Shown here: one piece after another, positions 13,101 through 18,341 of the stretch
Layout of the letters: each line of letters starts with the position of its first letter
Position numbering within the stretch: position 1 is the stretch's first letter
Source of the DNA: a virus
Length of the DNA: 42,615 nucleotides
Virus record (IMG/VR): IMGVR_UViG_3300020020_000086
Span: 1-42,615 of that record
Reading direction: 5' to 3' (one strand)
Notes under the pieces: generated by a model
What the model was told of the DNA's origin: nothing
Seen by the model: the letters and a program-made list of their open reading frames with translations, nothing else
The model's database searches: none
Translations under genes and position numbers: made by a program

Positions 13101-13352
13101 CTAGCCCTTCCCTGCATCGACCAACCGGCGGACGCCCTGCAGAACATTGATTTCGGTGATCGGGTTTTCTTCGTAGTCCCTGACGCCCGCGCTGTTTAGC
13201 GTGAAAGCAATAGCCTGCAGGATGCTGTCGCTCCGCGATCGATTGTCGAGCGCAGCCCGCAGCCTCTCGTTCTCGGCGTGTAGCCCGCGGATTACCTCAT
13301 GAAAGTATTTTGTCTCGGCCTCCCATGTCTTCACGCTGTCGGGGTGGATCAT
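13101..13352 (-). CDS. Hypothetical small coiled-coil protein (83 aa)
   Basis: The start ATG at 13352 has an AGGAGA site. Residues 8-38 are a coiled coil (WEAETKYFHEVIRGLHAENE, RLRAALDNR), followed by a second helical part (ITEINVLQGVRRLVDAGKG). Unrecognised. Its ribosome-binding site sits directly after the T-run of the terminator that closes the PEP-CTERM-like gene, so expression of this and the following replication genes must depend on read-through, antitermination or a promoter I could not find. Confidence 0.65.
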   Translation of the reverse strand: MIHPDSVKTWEAETKYFHEVIRGLHAENERLRAALDNRSRSDSILQAIAFTLNSAGVRDYEENPITEINVLQGVRRLVDAGKG

Positions 13353-13365
13353 CGGGCTGTCTCCT

Positions 13366-13405
13366 AAAAAAACGGACGGCGGGTCCGGGGGTGGCCCCGC
13401 CGCCC
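13366..13405 (-). terminator. Rho-independent terminator after the PEP-CTERM-like gene
   Basis: On the minus strand GGCGGCGGG (from 13404) pairs with CCCGCCGTCC (to 13374), followed by seven T residues (13372-13366). It separates the secreted-protein gene from the replication block that continues in the same direction. Confidence 0.75.
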
Positions 13406-13415
13406 AGCTCCTCCA

Positions 13416-14183
13416 CTAGGCTGCGACTGCGCCTTGCTGTTCGAGCAGCTTACGCTTGCGCCGCCGCTGGAGCGCGAGAAGACCAAACAGGCCTGCCCCG
13501 AAGTACCAGCCCGCCGGGCCCAATGGCACCGCCTGAACTTGCGGGATCAGAAAAAAACTATCGGGCCCATCGTTTGCGCCCGTGATCCTCGCATAGAACA
13601 TCACGTCGTCGCCGGGATTGATCCCCGCCAACGTCAGGCCCGACAACGTGTAGTCGGGGAAGCCGGTGCCGTTCTGGATCGTTGGCAGCGCGACACCGCC
13701 CGGCCCCGGAGAGAACACGGCGAGGACGGTCTGTTGCGTTAAGTTGAGAAACCAGAAGCTTTCCAGCGTCTGCGCCGTGTTGCTCTGGTTCATGTCGATG
13801 CCGATATCGAACGAGATACGACCGCCGATCGCGTTCAGCAACGGACTGCCGTCCGCAATGGAATAGCCGACGCCAAGCTGGTCGATAGCGAGGCCGGAGC
13901 CGCCACCGCCGGGGACGACCGATGTCGAGAAGAACGACACCGTGTTGGCGTTGCCAGTGTTTCCAAACAGGTTATAGCCAAACCCGCTCGGCTGAAGCGG
14001 TTGGTTCGCGCCGCAGATTAGACAAGGAAGGTTTGTCGTCTGCTGCCCCGGTGCCGTGAGTGTCGGGGCGCTCAGGATGATCGCGCCGCTGGCGTCGAAG
14101 TCGAGCCCACCAAGAATGTCGCCCTTGGCCGGAAGCGTCAGGGCCGCCAGCACGGCGAGCCCTCCTAACAGATAGCGTTTCAT
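13416..14183 (-). CDS. Secreted protein with PEP-CTERM-like sorting signal (255 aa)
   Basis: The N-terminus is a signal peptide (MKRYLLGGLAVLAALTLPAKG). The body is Gly/Asn/Thr-rich and predicted beta (GGRISFDIGIDM, NLTQQTVLAVFSPGPGG), like many exported PEP-CTERM proteins. The C-terminus has VPLGPAGWYFGAGLFGLLAL followed by QRRRKRK, that is a VPLxPA-type motif, a transmembrane helix and an Arg cluster, the tripartite exosortase signal. Eleven more residues (LLEQQGAVAA end) follow, which is longer than usual. ATG 14183 has AGAGGG. It has its own palindrome upstream and terminator downstream, like a moron. The role is unknown; surface alteration is inferred. Confidence 0.75.
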   Translation of the reverse strand: MKRYLLGGLAVLAALTLPAKGDILGGLDFDASGAIILSAPTLTAPGQQTTNLPCLICGANQPLQPSGFGYNLFGNTGNANTVSFFSTSVVPGGGGSGLAIDQLGVGYSIADGSPLLNAIGGRISFDIGIDMNQSNTAQTLESFWFLNLTQQTVLAVFSPGPGGVALPTIQNGTGFPDYTLSGLTLAGINPGDDVMFYARITGANDGPDSFFLIPQVQAVPLGPAGWYFGAGLFGLLALQRRRKRKLLEQQGAVAA

Positions 14184-14200
14184 TGGATACCCTCTGGTTG

Positions 14201-14216
14201 GCCGGATGCATCCGGC
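14201..14216. promoter_or_regulatory. Perfect 16-bp palindrome upstream of the PEP-CTERM-like gene
   Basis: GCCGGATGCATCCGGC is its own reverse complement and ends 18 bases before the ATG at 14183. Size, symmetry and position fit an operator for a dimeric regulator. I could not define the promoter boxes around it. Confidence 0.6.
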
Positions 14217-14238
14217 AGTGAGCGAAAGCCCACCGGGC

Positions 14239-14257
14239 GCGGGCCGCAATGGCCCGC
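14239..14257. other. GC hairpin between nuclease and PEP-CTERM-like genes
   Basis: GCGGGCC and GGCCCGC with a 5-base loop, 12 bases beyond the VRR-NUC stop. There is no clear T-run, so it is at best a weak terminator or mRNA 3'-end stabiliser for the upstream nuclease transcript. Confidence 0.45.
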
Positions 14258-14268
14258 CTCCGGTAAAC

Positions 14269-14637
14269 TCATTTCTTCAGCGCCCCCCACCCACGTAAAG
14301 CATCGATCGCCTCCGGCAGATCCCGGCACAGCGCGTAATGGTGCCCCAGCTTCAGGCACATCTCCTCAAACATCCGCTGCGGCAAAGACTGCTTGCCGCC
14401 CCGGGTCTTCATCTCGATCCAGCCGGTGGCACCCTCGTCCAGCATGACACACAGGTCAGCCACGCCCGGCGTCAGACCTTCGTCTTTCAGGCGTCGGCCC
14501 GCCCAGACACTACGCTTGCCCGCATTGGGGATGGCGAAGGCAAAGACGTCCGGCTGAGCATGCAGCGACAGGTACAGCAGCACTGAAACCTGCAGGCTGT
14601 GCTCGCTGGCGCGGGAAAGGTATTGCTTGGCCTTCAT
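14269..14637 (-). CDS. VRR-NUC domain nuclease (122 aa)
   Basis: The core of the VRR-NUC (PD-(D/E)XK) family is present: an N-terminal helix (SEHSLQVSVLLYL), IPNAGKRS (36-43), GLTPGVADLCVML (54-66) with the catalytic Asp61, WIEMKTRGGKQS (73-84) with E75/K77, and Q87 in the following helix. Phage versions of this small nuclease are thought to cleave branched or Holliday-type DNA, useful for resolving replication intermediates before packaging. ATG 14637 overlaps the preceding stop (ATGA). Length is typical of stand-alone phage versions. Confidence 0.9.
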   Translation of the reverse strand: MKAKQYLSRASEHSLQVSVLLYLSLHAQPDVFAFAIPNAGKRSVWAGRRLKDEGLTPGVADLCVMLDEGATGWIEMKTRGGKQSLPQRMFEEMCLKLGHHYALCRDLPEAIDALRGWGALKK

Positions 14638-14861
14638 TTGCGGCGGCCCCACAGATACTCCCGCACTGCCGTCAGCGTCGTGACCTCGCCGTCCATCCAG
14701 TAGGCGTAGCGGGTCGACACCGGGTAGTAGTGCACGGTCACCGGCCCAAACGCCGCCCGGCCGGTGCTCCGCAGCCCGGCGTCTTCGCAGGCCTTTTTCT
14801 TCAGCAGGAACAGCGCGTGCGGGTCGCCGTGCTGCTTGGCGTAGATCGCGCCCTTCCTCAT
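14634..14861 (-). CDS. Hypothetical small protein coupled to the nuclease (75 aa)
   Basis: ATG 14861 gives MRKGAIYAKQHGDPHALFLL. The upstream open frame is GC-rich noise. The sequence has a basic helical first half with two Cys-containing or Lys-rich turns and a beta second half (VTVHYYPVSTRYAYWMDGEV). Both ends overlap neighbours by ATGA, giving a three-gene coupled set: HTH protein, this protein, VRR-NUC. Not recognised. Confidence 0.7.
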   Translation of the reverse strand: MRKGAIYAKQHGDPHALFLLKKKACEDAGLRSTGRAAFGPVTVHYYPVSTRYAYWMDGEVTTLTAVREYLWGRRK

Positions 14862-15094
14862 GCGCGCCCTCGCTTGGCCCGCTTCGCCTTGAGCCGCATG
14901 CCCCACAGCTTGTCGGGTGCCGACAGCCCCATCGTCGTCAGGTGTTCGCGCAGCGTCACGTAAGTTGCCGCCGGGAACTTGTTGCTGACCTTCCAATTAC
15001 TGACTGCCTTGGGGTTGCTGTGGGTCAGCTCCGCCACCCGGCTATTGCCGCCCAGCGCACTTATCACCAGCCCGACCGATGGGAGATTTGTCAT
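14858..15094 (-). CDS. Cro-like helix-turn-helix protein (78 aa)
   Basis: Residues 5-40 match the simple HTH of Cro/YdaS-like regulators: VGLVISALGGNSRVAELTHS followed by NPKAVSNWKVSNKFPAATYV. The pattern AVSNW near the recognition helix and F-P-A-x-x-Y after it are typical of that group. The C-terminus is strongly basic (RLKAKRAKRGRA). The start is taken at ATG 15094; an ATG at 15106 is possible but has its GGAG too close. It is divergent from the plus-strand genes starting at 15185 and heads a minus-strand set, a common position for a switch regulator. Confidence 0.75.
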   Translation of the reverse strand: MTNLPSVGLVISALGGNSRVAELTHSNPKAVSNWKVSNKFPAATYVTLREHLTTMGLSAPDKLWGMRLKAKRAKRGRA

Positions 15095-15184
15095 TTTGGA
15101 AACCATACTCCATAAAAGTCCGAATGCACCCTTGTCGCTCCAAATTTATCCGAATAGCCTTCCGGGATCAATCCGGAGGAAGCA
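15095..15184. promoter_or_regulatory. Divergent control region beside the Cro-like gene
   Basis: A 90-base gap between divergent genes. TCCGAAT occurs twice, about 30 bases apart (near 15119 and 15149), and TCCGGGATCAATCCGGA forms an imperfect inverted repeat that merges into the GGAGGA site of the next gene. These may be operators for the Cro-like protein. A weak plus-strand -35 (TTGTCG) is visible, but no good -10, so promoter positions are uncertain. Confidence 0.4.
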
Positions 15185-15271
15185 ATGTCATACGTTGCCG
15201 TTATCGTCGTGGCGATGCTCGTCGCCGCCATCCTGCTGTGTCTGTTGCCAGACACTTATTTCCGGGGATAG
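15185..15271 (+). CDS. Tiny membrane protein (28 aa)
   Basis: MSYVAVIVVAMLVAAILLCL followed by LPDTYFRG: one transmembrane helix. ATG 15185 has an excellent GGAGGA site, which is the main support. First gene of the rightward group. Function unknown. Confidence 0.6.
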   Translation: MSYVAVIVVAMLVAAILLCLLPDTYFRG

Positions 15272-15273
15272 CG

Positions 15274-15369
15274 GTGAGAAACCTTCCCGCCGCCGTAGCC
15301 GTTGAGGTGATCGTGATCATATCGCTGGTCGTGGGCATAGCCGTTGTCCTGACACGGGTGCTCGCATGA
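15274..15369 (+). CDS. Tiny membrane protein (31 aa, GTG start)
   Basis: Starts at GTG 15274, two bases after the previous stop: VRNLPAAVAVEVIVIISLVV, then GIAVVLTRVLA, a single hydrophobic helix. The stop is in the ATGA junction with the next possible start at 15366. No family recognised. The tight spacing suggests co-translation. Confidence 0.5.
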   Translation: MRNLPAAVAVEVIVIISLVVGIAVVLTRVLA

Positions 15370-15383
15370 AAGGAACCCGACCG

Positions 15384-15698
15384 ATGCTGAGCCGTGACGA
15401 GGCGTACCGCCTCGCCGAAGAGCACACTGCCAAGGGCCGCCATATCGAGGCGGCGTGGACCCTGACGGCGCTGCGCGGCGCACCCGCCGACGTGGCCGAC
15501 CATCAGATCGAGGCAATGCGGGCCTGCTTCTACTTGGGTGCCGATTTTGTGGTGCAAATGCTGGTTACCGGCGAGGACCGCGGCTGGACGCCGGACGACG
15601 CCGCTGCTCACCTTGTCACCCTGCTGAAAGAGCTGGACAAATTCATCCTAGGCCGGAGCCTGCAGGCGGCCAGAGCCAGCGGCGAAACGGAGCACTGA
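15384..15698 (+). CDS. Hypothetical helical protein (104 aa)
   Basis: ATG 15384 is preferred because AAAGGAA lies 9 bases upstream. An ATG at 15366, coupled to the previous stop, would add six residues. The protein is all-helical with a TPR-like opening (LSRDEAYRLAEEHTAKGRHI, EAAWTLTALRG) and a second helical pair (AAAHLVTLLKELDKFILGRS). Not recognised. Its stop overlaps the next ATG (TGATG). Confidence 0.65.
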   Translation: MLSRDEAYRLAEEHTAKGRHIEAAWTLTALRGAPADVADHQIEAMRACFYLGADFVVQMLVTGEDRGWTPDDAAAHLVTLLKELDKFILGRSLQAARASGETEH

Positions 15699-15904
15699 TG
15701 CATACACTCACAAAATCAGGCAAGCGATGGACGGTCGGCTATTGGACGCCGTTTGACGCCGGGCTCGAAGATCCATGGATAGCCGTTGCCACGCTCGACA
15801 CCGCGGAAGACGCCGCCCACCTCGTCAGCTACCTGAACGGTGGCCCCGGCAATGCCGCGCTGGCGACACTGCACATCGCAGGTAAAATTAAATTCGTAGA
15901 ATAA
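15698..15904 (+). CDS. Hypothetical small protein (68 aa)
   Basis: MHTLTKSGKRWTVGYWTPFD with a beta-rich start, then TLDTAEDAAHLVSYLNGG (helix) and IKFVE at the end. The pattern strand-strand-helix (x-W-x-V-x-x-x, DTAEDAAHLVSYLNGG) is common in small phage proteins that I cannot name. ATG 15698 is coupled to the preceding stop. The stop lies just before the -35 of the next promoter. Confidence 0.65.
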   Translation: MHTLTKSGKRWTVGYWTPFDAGLEDPWIAVATLDTAEDAAHLVSYLNGGPGNAALATLHIAGKIKFVE

Positions 15905-15909
15905 TGGAA

Positions 15910-15939
15910 TTGACAGCATAGGCCAGCTCGGCCTATTAA
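15910..15939 (+). promoter_or_regulatory. Rightward early promoter with operator O4 in its spacer
   Basis: Consensus -35 TTGACA (15910-15915), then -10 CTATTA at 17 bases or TATTAA at 18. The spacer holds TAGGCCAGCTCGGCCTA (15919-15935), one base different from O1/O3 and only in the non-palindromic centre. An ATGGAATTG-type stretch precedes both this promoter and the one at 4726. It drives the 15964-17625 genes. Confidence 0.75.
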
Positions 15940-15943
15940 GGTT

Positions 15944-15956
15944 CATCACAACGGAG
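15944..15956 (+). promoter_or_regulatory. Shared early leader CATCACAACGGAG (copy 5)
   Basis: Exact copy, 7 bases before the ATG at 15964 and only a few bases past the -10 of the operator-containing promoter, so it is at or near the mRNA 5' end. Confidence 0.75.
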
Positions 15957-15963
15957 ATGAGCC

Positions 15964-16875
15964 ATGACCAACCGCGACCCCAACGACTACTTCCCGCAGG
16001 ACGACCTCGACGCGCCCGCCACCAGCCCGGTCCGTTCCGGCAAGGCTGGCTACGTCGCGCCGGAAGTCCAGTTTGCCGAAGGCTGCCCCAAGTGCCGCGG
16101 CACCGGCAAGTTCACCAGCTGGTCTGGCCGCGTGCTGGGCGACTGCTTCTCCTGCAAGGGTGCGGGCAAGCACACCTTCAAGACCTCGCCGGAGGCGCGT
16201 GAGCGGGCCCGTACGCAGGCTGCGGCGCGCAAGGAACAGCGCGGGCAGGACGCCGTGGCGACGTTCAAGGCTGAGCATCAGGCGCAGTATGAGTGGCTGG
16301 TCGCCACCGCCCCGCGCTGGGACGTCGCCGCCTCGCTGCTGGCCGGGCTGCACAAATACGGCTCGCTGACCGACAAGCAAATGGGCCTCGTCGACAACGG
16401 CATCGCCCGTGACGCGGCCCGCTCCGCGCAGCGCGCCCAGCGCGATGCGGCGGCTCCGGCGGCGGACGTCAGCAAGCTTGAGGCGGCGTTCGCCACCGCT
16501 CGCGAGCGGGCAGAGCGGACCGGCCAGATGGGTGTGTTTGTGAAGCCGCTCAAGCTGACCGCCGACGGCGTGTCGGTCGCCATCAGCCCCGGCAAGCCGG
16601 GCAGCAAGTGGGACGGGCTCTTGTTCGTCCGCGACGCCAAGGATGACGATCGCAAGCTCGGCATGTTCAAGGGCGGCAAGTTCATCGCCGACCGCAACAG
16701 CACCCCTGCGGAGCAGGCGGCGATCCTCACCTGCGCCACCGACCCGCACACCGCGGTGGTGGCCTACGCCAAGGCATGGAGCCGCTGCGGCGTCTGCGGC
16801 CACGGTCTGCTGAACGACGTCAGCATCGAAGCCGGGATGGGCCCGGTGTGCCGCGCCAAGTTCGGCTGGGCCTGA
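15964..16875 (+). CDS. Zinc-finger protein with DUF6011-like C-terminus (303 aa)
   Basis: Two metal-binding parts are visible. Near the N-terminus, C41PKC44RGTG and C61FSC64KGAG form a DnaJ-like zinc ribbon. At the C-terminus, C275GVC278GHGLLNDVSIEAG with C296 matches the DUF6011 pattern (CxxCGxxLxxxxSxxxGxGPxCxxK). Between them are a helical region and a beta segment (KLTADGVSVAISPGKPGSKW, GLLFVRDAKDDDRKLG). A nucleic-acid or protein-binding early protein is likely. It is the first gene under the O4 promoter. No enzymatic motif seen. Confidence 0.8.
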   Translation: MTNRDPNDYFPQDDLDAPATSPVRSGKAGYVAPEVQFAEGCPKCRGTGKFTSWSGRVLGDCFSCKGAGKHTFKTSPEARERARTQAAARKEQRGQDAVATFKAEHQAQYEWLVATAPRWDVAASLLAGLHKYGSLTDKQMGLVDNGIARDAARSAQRAQRDAAAPAADVSKLEAAFATARERAERTGQMGVFVKPLKLTADGVSVAISPGKPGSKWDGLLFVRDAKDDDRKLGMFKGGKFIADRNSTPAEQAAILTCATDPHTAVVAYAKAWSRCGVCGHGLLNDVSIEAGMGPVCRAKFGWA

Positions 16876-16889
16876 ACCCAGCCGCTCTA

Positions 16890-16911
16890 CCTCCCGGCTC
16901 CGGCCGGGAGG
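16890..16911. other. Intercistronic GC hairpin
   Basis: CCTCCCGGC pairs with GCCGGGAGG across a 4-base loop, 14 bases after the zinc-finger gene. It lacks a T-run. It probably protects or processes the mRNA rather than ending it, since the next gene has the shared leader and no promoter of its own that I can see. Confidence 0.55.
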
Positions 16912-16921
16912 CTCTACCCAC

Positions 16922-16934
16922 CATCACAACGGAG
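16922..16934 (+). promoter_or_regulatory. Shared early leader CATCACAACGGAG (copy 6)
   Basis: Exact copy, 6 bases before the ATG at 16941, inside the O4 operon. Confidence 0.75.
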
Positions 16935-16940
16935 ACGACA

Positions 16941-17252
16941 ATGATCATCACCACCATGCTGCACCAAGGCGTCATGCCTGACGACCTCGGCCTGATCCCC
17001 CACTTCCTGCATGAGGCCGACGACCGCCCGGCGGCGCAGCAGTTCAATGAGAACTATGCCCATGGCGGCGGCTGGCGTCCGCAGGAAGGCTTCAAGCTGC
17101 TGCCCAGCCGGGCCCTGAAGTATCCCGGCGACAGCCCCATGAAGCCGCTGGCGATGATCCAGTTCCGCAAGGAATTGATCATGATCTACCCCTACGGCTA
17201 CGTCGCAATCATCCAGCCGGACGGCTCGTTCGAAGCCTGCAGGATGGACTGA
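16941..17252 (+). CDS. Hypothetical early protein (103 aa)
   Basis: Not recognised. ATG 16941 follows the shared leader. The sequence has a mixed fold: MPDDLGLIPHFLHEADDRPA (helix), YAHGGGWRPQEGFKLLPSRA, and beta strands rich in Met/Ile/Tyr (PLAMIQFRKELIMIYPYGYV). The compact size and the early unit suggest a small inhibitor or regulator, without direct evidence. Confidence 0.7.
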   Translation: MIITTMLHQGVMPDDLGLIPHFLHEADDRPAAQQFNENYAHGGGWRPQEGFKLLPSRALKYPGDSPMKPLAMIQFRKELIMIYPYGYVAIIQPDGSFEACRMD

Positions 17253-17253
17253 C

Positions 17254-17625
17254 ATGGAGCGCGCAACAGCCATCAAAAAACTCGGCAAGCTTCTGGGAAA
17301 GTCGATGGCTTATCGGGTCAGCGACCACGCTCCCAACGCAGACCGCCGCGCCGCCGCAAGAGATCGACTGACGGCGGCGCTCGCGGAGCGGAAGACCTTG
17401 GCGGAAGCAATGGAGGCCCGCCGTCAGGCCGTTCTGGCTGCGGACGTCGCGTATCAAAGCTTGAAATCGGCCCACGCAACCGCAAGCGCACTGACCGACA
17501 AATTGTCGTCCTTGACCCGGCACTGCAAGTTCACGGTCGGCACCAACAACGGACTGTTTTTCGTTGTTCTGGCTGAAGGCGATACGTGGGAAGAGGTCAT
17601 TGCCAAGATCGAAAAGCGCAGCTAA
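17254..17625 (+). CDS. Hypothetical early coiled-coil protein (123 aa)
   Basis: Not recognised. A basic N-terminus (MERATAIKKLGKLLGKSMAY) is followed by a long helix (RLTAALAERKTLAEAMEARR) and a beta C-terminal part (CKFTVGTNNGLFFVVLAEGD, TWEEVIAKIEKRS). It begins one base after the previous stop and lacks the shared leader. It is the last plus-strand gene before the convergent late operon. Confidence 0.7.
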   Translation: MERATAIKKLGKLLGKSMAYRVSDHAPNADRRAAARDRLTAALAERKTLAEAMEARRQAVLAADVAYQSLKSAHATASALTDKLSSLTRHCKFTVGTNNGLFFVVLAEGDTWEEVIAKIEKRS

Positions 17626-17629
17626 ACGC

Positions 17630-17670
17630 AAAAAAAATCGCCCGGCAAGCGTGGGGGCCTGCCGGGCGAT
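17630..17670 (-). terminator. Rho-independent terminator of the late operon
   Basis: On the minus strand ATCGCCCGGCA (plus 17670-17660) pairs with TGCCGGGCGAT (plus 17647-17637), an 11-bp perfect stem with a 12-base loop, followed by eight T residues. It lies between converging transcripts and should end the long late mRNA. On the plus strand only CTACT follows, so termination of the early unit there is weaker. Confidence 0.9.
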
Positions 17671-17694
17671 CTACTACAAACCACCGCGTACGTT

Positions 17695-17706
17695 CATCAC
17701 AACGGA
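17695..17706 (+). promoter_or_regulatory. Orphan copy of the shared early leader (CATCACAACGGA)
   Basis: Matches the first 12 bases of the conserved leader and is followed by ATG at 17715. The plus-strand frame from there is antisense to the holin-like gene, has no protein-like composition and runs to about 17942. It looks like the remains of a lost early gene or a recombination scar. Confidence 0.55.
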
Positions 17707-17756
17707 TACGAGTGATGAGCGGCCGGAAAATAGGGCGGCCATCCTGCCCGGTCAAC

Positions 17757-17960
17757 CTACAGCCGGACCGGCGACACGACGCCCAGCAGACCGGCAATCA
17801 CCCAGACGATCACCAGTACCGCAATCACCGTGATCAACACCCTGATCACCACGCCAAACGGATGCGGCAGCGGCACCAGTGGCAGCAGTGCATAGACCGC
17901 CCACAGAATGACGCCCAGCACGATGAGCATCAGCACGACTGAGATTAAGGTACTGATCAT
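17757..17960 (-). CDS. Two-span membrane protein, putative holin (67 aa)
   Basis: MISTLISVVLMLIVLGVILW begins the first transmembrane helix. A short loop (LLPLVPLPHPFG) leads to a second helix (VIRVLITVIAVLVIVWVIAG) and a short tail. It resembles the Thivi_2564-type small membrane proteins of proteobacteria, and the topology and size fit a class II holin. It is the last gene of the late operon, after a lipoprotein and a membrane protein, and directly before the terminator. The holin role is inferred from topology and place. Confidence 0.6.
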   Translation of the reverse strand: MISTLISVVLMLIVLGVILWAVYALLPLVPLPHPFGVVIRVLITVIAVLVIVWVIAGLLGVVSPVRL

Positions 17961-17970
17961 TGCCGCCTCC

Positions 17971-18162
17971 TTAGTCGAAGCAAGAGCTGGTCGTCGTCGT
18001 GACGTTGCGCACGCGCCCGCCGATGCCGCTCTCGGTGATGCGGCGGGTCTGGTCGACCCTGCCGCCGACACACCCGGCTACTGGTAGGACAGGCTCCTGA
18101 TAGACCCACCGCCCCATACAGCCGGGCAGCAGCAACAGCAGCAGGAGCGCCGCTATTTGCAT
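17971..18162 (-). CDS. Small lipoprotein, possible o-spanin (63 aa)
   Basis: MQIAALLLLLLLPGCMGRWV is a lipoprotein signal with lipobox LLPGC (Cys15), followed by VYQEPVLPVAGC and a short Arg/Thr-rich mature part. Small lipoproteins overlapping or adjacent to a membrane protein in a lysis region are typical outer-membrane spanin subunits. Its start overlaps the stop of the 62-aa membrane protein by 10 bases. It is not very proline-rich, so other roles (entry exclusion) remain possible. Confidence 0.6.
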   Translation of the reverse strand: MQIAALLLLLLLPGCMGRWVYQEPVLPVAGCVGGRVDQTRRITESGIGGRVRNVTTTTSSCFD

Positions 18163-18341
18163 TTCTGGATCACCTCGCTCAACAGCTTGTCGCGCTCGAC
18201 AACGCGGCCGCTGATGCTGTGCAGCGTATACCAAACAATGCCGAGACACATCACGTTGATCAGCACCACCGGCAGCGCCAGCGGCTGGTTACGCAGCGCC
18301 TCCGCCAGCGTGTGGGCGACCCTGCCGGAGGCGTGGATCAT
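18153..18341 (-). CDS. Single-span membrane protein, possible i-spanin or holin partner (62 aa)
   Basis: An amphipathic N-terminus (MIHASGRVAHTLAEALRNQP) is followed by one transmembrane helix (LPVVLINVMCLGIVWYTL) and a short charged helix (SGRVVERDKLLSEVIQKCK). Similar small proteins (NQP-hydrophobic-RDKLL) recur in rhizobial phages. ATG 18341 is coupled to the adhesin stop (ATGA). The periplasmic part is short for an i-spanin, so holin-like pairing is equally likely. Confidence 0.6.
   Translation of the reverse strand: MIHASGRVAHTLAEALRNQPLALPVVLINVMCLGIVWYTLHSISGRVVERDKLLSEVIQKCK

Noticed and set aside
15946-16803. 285-aa open frame on the minus strand
   Set aside because: Antisense to the zinc-finger gene, which has the operator promoter, shared leader and Cys motifs. 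The minus frame is low-complexity Ala/Gly/Arg.
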